Shown here one piece after another: positions 36,838 through 44,795 of a stretch of DNA of 64,000 bases. Source of the stretch: Rhodothermales bacterium (GTDB lineage: Bacteria; Bacteroidota; Rhodothermia; Rhodothermales; UBA10348). A program made the translations under genes and the position numbers. Within the stretch, counting starts at the first letter, position 1. Each line of letters opens with the position of its first letter. Below the pieces are notes generated by a model, which worked only from the letters and a program-made list of their open reading frames with translations, did no database searches and was not told where the DNA came from. Where the stretch lies: the NCBI GenBank assembly GCA_017643395.1, contig JAEPNP010000001.1, positions 124,001 to 188,000 on the forward strand, read 5' to 3'.

Positions 36838-37038
36838 ATGTCCCTGAAAACCCTGCACATCGTGTTTATCACCTTGTCGGCCCTGCTGGCCGGCGGTTCT
36901 GCGGTGTACGCTCTGATGACGGTCGATGGGGTGATGGGCTTCGTCTGGGCTGCGCTTGCCGTGGCCTCCGGTGTGGGGCTGGTGGTGTATGGCCGCCGGT
37001 TCCTGGAGAAGATGAAACAGCTGGAGGCCGCTTCATGA
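36838..37038 (+). CDS. Small two-helix membrane protein in oxidase operon
   Basis: 66 residues, helices LHIVFITLSALLAGGSAVYAL and GFVWAALAVASGVGLVVYG with a basic C-terminal end RRFLEKMKQLEAAS. Three bases after ctaF and overlapping the next gene by 4 bp. No known family recognised; likely an accessory or assembly subunit of the oxidase. Confidence 0.75.
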   Translation: MSLKTLHIVFITLSALLAGGSAVYALMTVDGVMGFVWAALAVASGVGLVVYGRRFLEKMKQLEAAS

Positions 37039-37301
37039 GACGCGCCACCATACTCACTCTCTTCCTGCTGGCCGTGGCAGCGTGGCCCGAGGCGGCTTCC
37101 GCCTGTGAGCGCTGTTTCGGAGCGGGATCCGATGCACCAGCCGTGCGGGCCGTCTCGGCCTCCATGATGGTGCTTTTTGCGCTCATGAGCGGTGTGTTCA
37201 TGGGCATCGTCGGCTTTTTCCGGAAGATGAGCGTGCTCGCCGAAGACCTTGAGCAGGCCCAGGCTTCCCCCTCCTCCAATCAAACCGAGCAAGGCCCATG
37301 A
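37035..37301 (+). CDS. Small membrane protein with CxxC, oxidase operon
   Basis: 88 residues: signal-like start (TILTLFLLAVAAWPEAASA), an extracytoplasmic CERCFG pair (Cys24/27), one helix SMMVLFALMSGVFMGIVGFF and a polar tail. Overlaps both neighbours by 4 bp. The CxxC outside the membrane could bind copper, heme or act as a thiol, as in oxidase assembly factors; this is inference. Confidence 0.72.
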   Translation: MRRATILTLFLLAVAAWPEAASACERCFGAGSDAPAVRAVSASMMVLFALMSGVFMGIVGFFRKMSVLAEDLEQAQASPSSNQTEQGP

Positions 37302-38059
37302 GGGAGTTTCTCGATATCAGCCAATTCCTCGGCATGCCCGACCGCGCGGCGGCCCACGCCGCGGAGATCGACTTCATGATGTCGCTGGTCCACTGGCTGA
37401 TGGCCCTGCTGTTTGTGGGGTGGGGAGCGTACTTCATTTACGTGCTCTTCCGTTTCCGCAGGGGCAGAAACCCGGTAGCCAACTACGACGGCGCGGACGG
37501 CAAATGGTCCAAGTACCAGGAAATGGGCGTGATTCTGGCCGAGGCCGCACTGCTCGTCGGCTTTGCATTCCCGCTCTACGGCTTCATCAAGAACGACTTC
37601 CCGACTGCCCAGGATGCTCCCTTCCGTGTGGACGTGGTGGCTGAGCAGTTTGCCTGGAACGTGCATTACCCGGGCGAAGACGGCGAATTCGGCCGCCGCG
37701 TGCCGGAACTGGTCGACACGGTGCGCAACCCGCTGGGACTCGACGACAGTGACCCGGCCTCCGCAGACGACGTCGTCTCGGTAAACGAGCTGCATCTGCC
37801 GGTAGACCGGCCGGTCATTCTCAACCTTTCGAGCAAGGACGTCATTCATTCGTTCGGGGTGCCGCAACTGCGCGTCAAGCAGGACGCGATCCCCGGATTG
37901 ATCATCCCCATGTGGTTCAGGCCCAACGTGGAGGGTGAGTACGAGATTGCCTGCGCCCAGCTCTGCGGATTGTCCCACTACCGCATGAAGGGCTACGTAA
38001 CCGTGGAAAGTGAGGAAGCGGTTCAGGCGTTCCTCGACGACCTGCGAGGCACGTTGTGA
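37298..38059 (+). CDS. ctaC: Cytochrome c oxidase subunit II (CuA)
   Basis: 253 residues: two membrane helices (25-52, 74-97), then the cupredoxin CuA domain with EQFAWNVHYPG (Trp120, electron entry), HLPVDRPVILNLSSKDVIHSFGVP (His184) and ACAQLCGLSHYRM (Cys219, Cys223, His227, Met230). The residue between the cysteines is Gln221 where CxExC is usual. No fused cytochrome c domain, so electrons must come from one of the separate c-type cytochromes downstream. Lies after III and IV rather than before I, an unusual order; overlaps both neighbours by 4 bp. Confidence 0.95.
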   Translation: MREFLDISQFLGMPDRAAAHAAEIDFMMSLVHWLMALLFVGWGAYFIYVLFRFRRGRNPVANYDGADGKWSKYQEMGVILAEAALLVGFAFPLYGFIKNDFPTAQDAPFRVDVVAEQFAWNVHYPGEDGEFGRRVPELVDTVRNPLGLDDSDPASADDVVSVNELHLPVDRPVILNLSSKDVIHSFGVPQLRVKQDAIPGLIIPMWFRPNVEGEYEIACAQLCGLSHYRMKGYVTVESEEAVQAFLDDLRGTL

Positions 38060-39870
38060 GGCGCGGCGGCATCTGGGGCATGCGCCCCGACCGCCTTCTC
38101 CAGAGCGGTCCGTTTCAGGGCCTTTCGCGCGAACGCGTAGCGACGGCGATGGGCCTGGTTTCCGCAGCGGCCATAATCCTGCTGGCCGGCCCCATGGAGG
38201 CGTTCGCGGCGCCCCAGGTGGTCGACAGCCCCGACTACCGCACCTTCCCGTGGATGGGTAGCCGTGTGATCATGTGGGTCACGGCTGAGCTGCACCTCAT
38301 GTTTGCAGCGTTCGTGCTGGCGGTGCCCATGTTTGCCGTGATCATCGAGATCATCGGCTACGTCAGCGGCGACAAGCGCTATGACGCGCTGGCCTACGAG
38401 TTCACGAAGCTGCTTTCGGTGTCGTTCAGCTTCACGGCGTCGCTGGGCGCAATGCTGACCTTTCTGCTGGTCATCCTCTATCCGCGCCTGACGGATTACC
38501 TGATCAGCATCTTCAGCTGGACGTTCATCCCGTACGTAGCGCTGTTCTTCCTGGAAGCCATCTTCCTCTACAGCTATTACTACGGGTGGGGCAAGTTCAA
38601 CCCCAAGTTCCACATCTTCCTGGGCATCATGCTCAACATTGTGGGCACGGGCATCATGTTCATCGCCGATGCCTGGCTGACGTTCATGAACACGCCCGCC
38701 GGCATCTCCGAGACCGGCGAACTGGTCAGCCTCTCCGCGGCCTTCATGAACCCCATGTGGATGCCCATCAACATCCACCGCATCATTGCCAACGTGGCTT
38801 TCGGCGGTTCGGTGGCTGCGGCCTACGCGGCGTTCAAGTTCCTGGGCGCCAAGACGCAGGAGGAGAAGGCCCACTATGACTGGATGGGCTATATCGGCAA
38901 CTTCATTGCCATCGCAGCCCTCCTCCCCCTCCCGTTTGCCGGCTACTGGCTGGGCAAGGAGATCTATGGCTTCTCGCAGAGCCTGGGCATCACATTGATG
39001 GGCGGCACCTTCTCGTGGCTGTTCATCATCCAGGCGGTGCTCATCGGCAACCTGTTCCTGGCGGCGAACTACTACCTCTGGGTGTCGATGGAGCGCATCG
39101 AGGGTGCGGAGCGCTTCCGGCCGATGATCAAGTATCTGCTGATCACGATCGCGGCCTGTTTCATTGTCTGGGCCACGCCACACTCCCTGGTGGCATCCGT
39201 GGAGGAAGCGCGCAAAATGGGCGGTGCTCATCACCCGGTGCTGGGCGTACTTGGTGTGATGAGCGCCAAGAACACGGCCGTGAACGTGCTCATCCTGACC
39301 ACTTTCCTGAGCTTCCTGCTCTACAGGCGCGGCAACAAGGAGCCGACTGTTAGTTGGGCGAAGACCGGCAACTACGCCCAAATCGGCATCTTTGCGGCTA
39401 CGGTTATCTACGTGGTTTTCCTCGGCGTCTACGGCTACTTCGTGGAAGCAAGCGTGCGCATCGGCCTCTCGGTCCCGCAGGTGCTCTCCGTGCTCGCCTG
39501 CATGGCGGCTGTGATCACGATCGACATCTTCATGTACCGCGGCGCCAAGATCACCGGAAAAATCCGGTGGGGTGACATGCCCGCCCGCAGTCAGTACGCA
39601 CTCTTTTTCATCGCGCTGACGTTTGCCTGGACCATGGGTCTTATGGGCTACGTGCGCGCCGGGATGCGCCAGCACTGGCACGTCTACGGCGTCATGGAGG
39701 ACGTCTCCGTGGATGCGTTCACGCCCACGCTCGGCTTCGCGAGCAACGTGGTGTCCGTGATCGTGCTCATCTTCTTTGTATTCATCGCCGTGGTCTTCTG
39801 GCTGGCCGGCCTCTCGAGCAAGAAGCCCTGGGAGCCCAAAGGCCCCGCCACGGAGGAGGCAACGGCATGA
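38056..39870 (+). CDS. CydA-like (cytochrome bd subunit I-type) protein
   Basis: 604 residues from GTG 38056 overlapping the ctaC stop; ATG at 38080 is an alternative. Aligns by motif with CydA: AELHLMFAAFVLAVPMF (His80 for His19 of CydA), FFLEAIFLYSYYYGW (Glu167 for Glu107), NIVGTGIMFIADAWLTFMNTPAG, NIHRIIANVAFGG (His241 for His186) and GMRQHWHVYG (538-545 for GRQPW). Has extra helices at both ends and no long Q-loop. No CydB or CydX is encoded; the next genes are c-type cytochromes. Likely a bd-like oxidase or electron-transfer membrane subunit using cytochrome c rather than quinol. Function unproven. Confidence 0.85.
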   Translation: MRRGGIWGMRPDRLLQSGPFQGLSRERVATAMGLVSAAAIILLAGPMEAFAAPQVVDSPDYRTFPWMGSRVIMWVTAELHLMFAAFVLAVPMFAVIIEIIGYVSGDKRYDALAYEFTKLLSVSFSFTASLGAMLTFLLVILYPRLTDYLISIFSWTFIPYVALFFLEAIFLYSYYYGWGKFNPKFHIFLGIMLNIVGTGIMFIADAWLTFMNTPAGISETGELVSLSAAFMNPMWMPINIHRIIANVAFGGSVAAAYAAFKFLGAKTQEEKAHYDWMGYIGNFIAIAALLPLPFAGYWLGKEIYGFSQSLGITLMGGTFSWLFIIQAVLIGNLFLAANYYLWVSMERIEGAERFRPMIKYLLITIAACFIVWATPHSLVASVEEARKMGGAHHPVLGVLGVMSAKNTAVNVLILTTFLSFLLYRRGNKEPTVSWAKTGNYAQIGIFAATVIYVVFLGVYGYFVEASVRIGLSVPQVLSVLACMAAVITIDIFMYRGAKITGKIRWGDMPARSQYALFFIALTFAWTMGLMGYVRAGMRQHWHVYGVMEDVSVDAFTPTLGFASNVVSVIVLIFFVFIAVVFWLAGLSSKKPWEPKGPATEEATA

Positions 39871-40673
39871 AAAACGCCGTCAAGATCTTCGGATTCGCCA
39901 TTCTGGTCTCGGCGTTCTACAGCTACGTAGGGCAGACCGTACCCCAGAAAATCACCTACCCGCCGGAGTCCGCGACCCTGAGCGCGGACATGACGCCTTT
40001 TGAGCTGGCGGAGGCGGGTGAACTGATTGTGGCCGGCAAGGGCACATGCCTCGGCTGTCATACGATCGGTTCGGGTGCCGACCCGTCCAGCCTGCGCTTC
40101 CCGGACCTCGGCGGCATCGGCGTGGCCGCCGCGGACCGCGTACCCGGTGAGGATGCCGTAACGTACCTGGCCAAGTCGATGTACGAGCCCAATGATTTCA
40201 TCGTCGAGGGCTTCCTGCCGGGCATGCCGGTGATCAACCGGCCGCCGATCGGCCTGAACGACGACGAAATCAAGGCGGTCATCGCCTATCTCCAGGGCCT
40301 GGGCGGAGAGCCGACGATCACGCTGGCCACCGACCTCGGCTACACCACAGAAGTGGCCGACAACCCGGCCCCTGCCGCCGCGGCCGGCCCGCCTGACGGA
40401 GCCGCCGTATTCGCATCCTACCTCTGCAACACGTGCCATGCGGTCGATGTGCCGACAGCAGGCGCGGGCCCATCGCTCTATGACGTGGGAGCCCGCATGA
40501 GTGAAGCCGAAATCCGGGAATCCATCATGGATCCCGATGCGGTTGTCGCAGAGGGCTACGTGGCCGGCGTCATGGGCGCCACGCTCGCCGCCGTCGGCTT
40601 CAGCGACAAGGTCACCGATCAGGAAGTGGACGCTTTGGTGCAGTTCCTTGCCAGCAAGACGGGAGGATCATGA
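39867..40673 (+). CDS. Diheme cytochrome c, membrane-anchored
   Basis: 268 residues, N-terminal anchor (VKIFGFAILVSAFYSYVG), two class I cytochrome c domains: CLGCH (61-65) with GMPVINRP as sixth-ligand Met region, and CNTCH (187-191) with Met near VMGATLA. Overlaps both neighbours by 4 bp. Likely electron donor between the CydA-like protein or bc-type complex and subunit II. Confidence 0.93.
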   Translation: MKNAVKIFGFAILVSAFYSYVGQTVPQKITYPPESATLSADMTPFELAEAGELIVAGKGTCLGCHTIGSGADPSSLRFPDLGGIGVAAADRVPGEDAVTYLAKSMYEPNDFIVEGFLPGMPVINRPPIGLNDDEIKAVIAYLQGLGGEPTITLATDLGYTTEVADNPAPAAAAGPPDGAAVFASYLCNTCHAVDVPTAGAGPSLYDVGARMSEAEIRESIMDPDAVVAEGYVAGVMGATLAAVGFSDKVTDQEVDALVQFLASKTGGS

Positions 40674-41482
40674 ACACACTCGTAGTCCTCGGCATCATCG
40701 GGGCCATGGTGGCCCTGCGGTTTCTCAAGCCGAACATCATCGTCTGGGCCATTGCCTGGTGGATCGCCGTCTATGCGATGTCCACGTACGGCATCGACCC
40801 GCCCGTGCCGGCCAGCGTCGTGAACATGTTCATGGGCATCGTTACGATTGCCCTGGCTGCCTATATCACCGCAGCGGACGGTCGCATGCGGGAGGCCGCG
40901 ACCAACACCATCGCCTTCTTTACGGAGAAGAAGTTCACCATCCCGCTGGTGATTCTGCTGCTTGCCGTGCCCGCACTGGTGGCGTTCAATGTCTACTCGG
41001 ACATGACCGCCGAACCCGCTCCGCCGGTCGCCGGACGCACCATCCACCCGCCACCGCCTGCAACGGTCAGCTACCAGGGCCGCACCATCAACATGGTGAC
41101 GGACGACAACCCCTACCGCACGCTGGAAACCAGCGATCCTGCCGCGTTCGCCGCGCACGTGGATAACGGACGCCGGGTCTACTACGAAAACTGCGTCTTC
41201 TGTCACGGGGACAACATGGAGGGCGATGGGGTCTTTGCCCATGGCTACGAACCCATTCCCGCCAACTTCCAGGACGTTTCAACCATTGCGATGCTGCAGG
41301 AGAACTACCTGTTCTGGCGCATCGCGAAAGGGGGCCCCGGCCTGCCGGTGGAGTCCACACCCTGGTCCAGCGCCATGCCGGCATGGGAACTCTTCCTCAC
41401 GGAAGAAGAGATCTGGGATGTGATCCTTTTCCTCTATGACTACACGGGGCACCGTCCGCGCGCCCTGGAGGTGCACGAATGA
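40670..41482 (+). CDS. Membrane cytochrome c, monoheme
   Basis: 270 residues. Three hydrophobic helices in the first 110 residues (VVLGIIGAMVALRF; VVNMFMGIVTIALAAYI; IPLVILLLAVPALVAF) followed by a single cytochrome c domain with CVFCH (175-179) and distal Met in SSAMPAWEL. Overlaps both neighbours by 4 bp. The membrane part may embed it beside the CydA-like protein. Confidence 0.9.
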   Translation: MNTLVVLGIIGAMVALRFLKPNIIVWAIAWWIAVYAMSTYGIDPPVPASVVNMFMGIVTIALAAYITAADGRMREAATNTIAFFTEKKFTIPLVILLLAVPALVAFNVYSDMTAEPAPPVAGRTIHPPPPATVSYQGRTINMVTDDNPYRTLETSDPAAFAAHVDNGRRVYYENCVFCHGDNMEGDGVFAHGYEPIPANFQDVSTIAMLQENYLFWRIAKGGPGLPVESTPWSSAMPAWELFLTEEEIWDVILFLYDYTGHRPRALEVHE

Positions 41483-42987
41483 AACGCGCCCTCATGATTG
41501 TCGCCGCGTTGGGGCTCGCCGTCCCTGCCCAGGCCCAGGAGCCAGACCTCGGTACGGACGCCCAGCGTGAGGCCGGAAAGGTCCTTTATGACGCCAAGTG
41601 CGCCCACTGTCACGGCCTGACGGGCGATGGGATCGGTCCGGCGACCGATTACCTGCGCCCGGCCCCCCGCGACTTCACGAGCTCCACGTTCAAGTTCCGG
41701 AGCTCCATGTCCGGCGAACTACCGAGTGACGAGGACATCAAGCGCTCCATCCGGGAGGGCATGCCGTACACCGGCATGCCGCCCTGGCCGTCCCTGTCGG
41801 AGTCGGAGATCACGAACCTGATGTACTACATCAAGACGTTCGCCGACGACTTTGCGGGGCCGTTTGGGATTCCGGAGTTGATCGAGATTCCGGATGCACC
41901 GCGGGCCAGCGAAGAGTCCATCGCCCGTGGACGCGAGGTCTTTCTGGAGAACCAGTGCGTGGACTGCCACGGAGACCTGGGTCGCGGTGACGGACCCTCT
42001 GCGCCCACGTTGACGGACCAGTGGGGATTCCATATCCGCGCGGCCGACCTGACCAAACGCTGGACATTCCGCAACGGATCGAGTCGGGAGGACATCTACC
42101 GCACGTTCAATACGGGTCTGGACGGCAGCCCGATGCCAGCCTACGAGATCGAGCCGATTGAAGACCGCTGGGCGCTGGTGGATTATGTGCTCTCGCTGTC
42201 CAATGACGAGCCGAACTACGCGACCACGCTGGTTGCCGACCCGGTCGATGCCATCTCCGAGGAAGCGTTCGAGGCGGCACGTCCCGCGCTCTTCCCGATT
42301 GTTGGCCAGGTGGTAGAGCCCGGCCGCTCATTCTTCCCGGGTGTCAACGCGGTGGAAGCCAGAGCTCTTGTAACGGCTGACCAGATTGCCGTGCGGCTGC
42401 GCTGGCACGACCTGCAGGCCGACACGCGGGGCAGCAACGGCCCGGACGTCGCGGTGGAAGAAGTGCCCGGCGAGCCCTGGATCGGCGCGCCGGATACCTC
42501 CGGCACGTGGTCGGATGCGGTGGCGCTGCAATTCCCGACGGAGGCCCCGGATGGCGTGGAACTCCCGTACTTCATGTTCGGAGACCGAAAAAATTCCGTC
42601 GACCTGTGGTTTGCGGACATGGCCGGTCCGACGGCAACGCACTACGTGGGCAGCGGCTCGAACGCGCTGACGGCTGAGGGTCCGAGCCTTGGTGTGGACG
42701 CGGCGTTCGAAGACGGTGCCTGGACTGCCACCTTCACCCGGGATCGCTCGGTGGAAGGCCATATCGGCTTCGAAGCAGGCACCTTCATTCCGGTGGCCTT
42801 CACCGTTTGGGACGGCTTCAATGCCGAGGCCGGCAACCGGCGCGGCATCAGCGTCTGGTACAACCTGTACGTCGATGTGGCCGACAAGCCCTCTCCGGCG
42901 GGCCCGATGGCGGGATACGGACTGTTCACATTGCTGCTGGGGGTTGGAATCACCTTCTACATGCGCCGCAAATACGCCTCTGAATAA
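41479..42987 (+). CDS. Diheme cytochrome c fused to ethylbenzene-dehydrogenase-type heme-b domain
   Basis: 502 residues: signal peptide (ALGLAVPAQAQ); cytochrome c domains with CAHCH (41-45) and CVDCH (160-164), each followed by Met-Pro (MPYTGMPPW; SPMPAYE); then an EB_dh domain (about 260-475: WSDAVALQFP, PYFMFGDRKNSVDLWFA with Met365, VAFTVWDGFNAE) related to gamma subunits of EbdC/NarI-like/Nxr-type enzymes that bind heme b; and a C-terminal membrane helix (GLFTLLLGVGITFYMRR). Predicted periplasmic three-heme electron carrier. Context: end of the heme gene block, directly before the radical SAM gene. Confidence 0.9.
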   Translation: MKRALMIVAALGLAVPAQAQEPDLGTDAQREAGKVLYDAKCAHCHGLTGDGIGPATDYLRPAPRDFTSSTFKFRSSMSGELPSDEDIKRSIREGMPYTGMPPWPSLSESEITNLMYYIKTFADDFAGPFGIPELIEIPDAPRASEESIARGREVFLENQCVDCHGDLGRGDGPSAPTLTDQWGFHIRAADLTKRWTFRNGSSREDIYRTFNTGLDGSPMPAYEIEPIEDRWALVDYVLSLSNDEPNYATTLVADPVDAISEEAFEAARPALFPIVGQVVEPGRSFFPGVNAVEARALVTADQIAVRLRWHDLQADTRGSNGPDVAVEEVPGEPWIGAPDTSGTWSDAVALQFPTEAPDGVELPYFMFGDRKNSVDLWFADMAGPTATHYVGSGSNALTAEGPSLGVDAAFEDGAWTATFTRDRSVEGHIGFEAGTFIPVAFTVWDGFNAEAGNRRGISVWYNLYVDVADKPSPAGPMAGYGLFTLLLGVGITFYMRRKYASE

Positions 42988-42989
42988 CT

Positions 42990-44216
42990 CTGCAGCCCCC
43001 GCGCCCATACCGACCGGCTCTGGTCTCCTGGAACCTGACCAAGAAGTGCAATCTGGCGTGCCCGCACTGCTACATGGATGCCGGTCAGGGGGCCGAGAAT
43101 GAACTGACCACCGAGGAGTGCCTGGATCTCGTCGTCGAGATGCGTGCGCTCGGCACGGAGATGCTGATCCTGACCGGCGGCGAGCCGCTGCTTCGCCGGG
43201 ACATCTACCAGATTGCAAGCCGGGCGTCCGAACTTGGCATGTGGGTGGTCATGGGCACGAACGGTGTGCTGGTCAATGACCACGTCGCGAAGAAGATGGT
43301 GGAGTGCGGCGTAAAGGGCGTCGGCATCTCCATCGACTCGGTGGACCCCTGCAAGCACAACGCGTTTCGCGGCGGCCCGGACGCCTGGAAGTATTCGGTG
43401 CGTGCCCTCGAAATCTGCCGCAAGCACGGCCTGGAGGTGCTGGTGCAGTCCACGGTCATGCGCGACAACCTGGAGGAGGTGCCGGACCTCATGGCGTTTG
43501 CCCGGGACAAGGGCGCCTGGTCCTTCAACCTGTACTACCTCGTCGAGACCGGCCGGGGCCGGGAGATGGCCGAGCAGGAGCTCAGTGCAGCCCAAACCGA
43601 CGCCTCACTGCGCGAACTCGTCGATGCCCAGCATGAGTACGCGCCCATGCTCGTGCGCGCCAAGTGTGCGCCACAGTTCAAGCAGCTCGCCTTTGAGATG
43701 GGCCGGGGCGGCATGGAATCCGGCGGCTGCATGGCCGGCACGGAGTACTGCCGCATCACCCCCGAAGGCAACGTAACGCCGTGTCCCTACATGGACCTGG
43801 TCGCCGGCAACGTGCGGGACCAGGGATTCACAGCGGTTTGGGATACGTCTTCCGTACTGCTGGACCTGCGCGACACCGCCCGGCTCAAGGGCAAGTGCGG
43901 CTCCTGCGAGTTCTCGGAGCTATGCGGCGGCTGCCGCTGCCGGGCCTACGCCGCCTCGGGAGACCACCTGGCCCAGGATCCGGCGTGCATGTATCAGCCC
44001 GGCTCCATGGAGCGCCCGGAGATCCCCGATGTGGCGTTCTCCGATCCCGTGATTCGCCGCATCGACCGCATTCCCATCGCCTTTATCCGGGAGAAGGTGC
44101 GTCGCGGGCTCATCGCCTACGCTTCGAGGCACCATCTTTCCGTGGTCACCACGGCCGACATGGATGCCGCCATTGCCGGCAGCGGCCGCGCCATGCCGGC
44201 CTGGGGCCAGTCCTGA
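42990..44216 (+). CDS. Radical SAM/SPASM protein, heme-d1/AhbD-type (non-canonical start)
   Basis: The frame encodes LVSWNLTKKCNLACPHCYMD, the CX3CX2C radical SAM motif (Cys20/24/27 if started at CTG 42990), before the first ATG at 43074. No ATG, GTG or TTG lies between the upstream in-frame TGA (42981) and the motif, so I start at CTG 42990, 2 bp after the previous stop. The core has ILTGGEPLLRRDIY, GTNGVLV and GISIDS. The C-terminal SPASM part (CMAGTEYCRITPEGNVTPCPYM, GKCGSCEFSELCGGCRCRAYA, DPACMYQP) is close to NirJ/AhbD-type enzymes that modify heme or siroheme side chains. About 408 residues. Confidence 0.85.
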   Translation: MQPPRPYRPALVSWNLTKKCNLACPHCYMDAGQGAENELTTEECLDLVVEMRALGTEMLILTGGEPLLRRDIYQIASRASELGMWVVMGTNGVLVNDHVAKKMVECGVKGVGISIDSVDPCKHNAFRGGPDAWKYSVRALEICRKHGLEVLVQSTVMRDNLEEVPDLMAFARDKGAWSFNLYYLVETGRGREMAEQELSAAQTDASLRELVDAQHEYAPMLVRAKCAPQFKQLAFEMGRGGMESGGCMAGTEYCRITPEGNVTPCPYMDLVAGNVRDQGFTAVWDTSSVLLDLRDTARLKGKCGSCEFSELCGGCRCRAYAASGDHLAQDPACMYQPGSMERPEIPDVAFSDPVIRRIDRIPIAFIREKVRRGLIAYASRHHLSVVTTADMDAAIAGSGRAMPAWGQS

Positions 44217-44220
44217 CGCC

Positions 44221-44394
44221 ATGTTTACGATCACCGACAAATGCACCGCCTGCGGCAAATGTCTGCCAGAATGCCCGATCGAAGCGATCGAGGTAGGTGA
44301 TCCCATCTACGTGATCAACGACACGTGCTGCGACTTTGAGGAGTGCGTTTCTGTGTGCCCGGAGGACGCCATCGTGCCGGAGGAAGACGCATGA
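44221..44394 (+). CDS. 2[4Fe-4S] ferredoxin
   Basis: 57 residues from ATG 44221, 4 bp after the radical SAM stop. CTACGKCLPECP (first cluster) and CCDFEECVSVCP (second, with altered spacing). Acidic C-terminus (PEDAIVPEEDA). Likely supplies electrons to the radical SAM enzyme or the Mrp-like protein. Overlaps the next gene by 4 bp. Confidence 0.92.
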   Translation: MFTITDKCTACGKCLPECPIEAIEVGDPIYVINDTCCDFEECVSVCPEDAIVPEEDA

Positions 44395-44792
44395 GACGTC
44401 AGGACGCCTACGGATTGGCCGACGTGGCCGTTGGCGAGAACAACGAGTGGAACGAACTCCACTACGTCAGCCGCCAGACGTTTGCGCAAATGGCCCCTTC
44501 GGTTCTGCGCCTGGAAATCGGGCGCATCAGCCGACTCATTGGCACCCTGCCGGTAGACGACGACTTTCGCAACTCGCTCGTCTCCGCACGATTCCGACTC
44601 GAACAACTCCGCACGATCGTGCTGGGCGACTTCCAGACCGCCAGCCTGACCGAATGCGACCAGCACCTCAGCGCGGCGATTCTCGCCGTAGGGGTGCGCG
44701 CCCCCACCCGCCGCGGTACCATGGACCGCACGCTCGATAACATTGCCGACCGCCTGGGCTACGTCCGGGAGCGGCTCAGCCGACTGCGCTGA
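44391..44792 (+). CDS. Hypothetical protein in maturation module
   Basis: 133 residues from ATG 44391 (MRRQDAYGLADVAVGENNEW). Soluble, helical, no cysteine motif beyond one Cys (TECDQH). Coupled to the ferredoxin by ATGA and 3 bp before the UspA gene. No family recognised; its fixed place in the operon suggests an accessory role. Confidence 0.75.
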   Translation: MRRQDAYGLADVAVGENNEWNELHYVSRQTFAQMAPSVLRLEIGRISRLIGTLPVDDDFRNSLVSARFRLEQLRTIVLGDFQTASLTECDQHLSAAILAVGVRAPTRRGTMDRTLDNIADRLGYVRERLSRLR

Positions 44793-44795
44793 CGC

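Noticed and set aside
38023-39681. Minus-strand 552-codon frame opposite the CydA-like gene
   Set aside because: His/Asp/Glu/Arg-rich composition typical of the reverse of a membrane protein gene; no membrane or family pattern.
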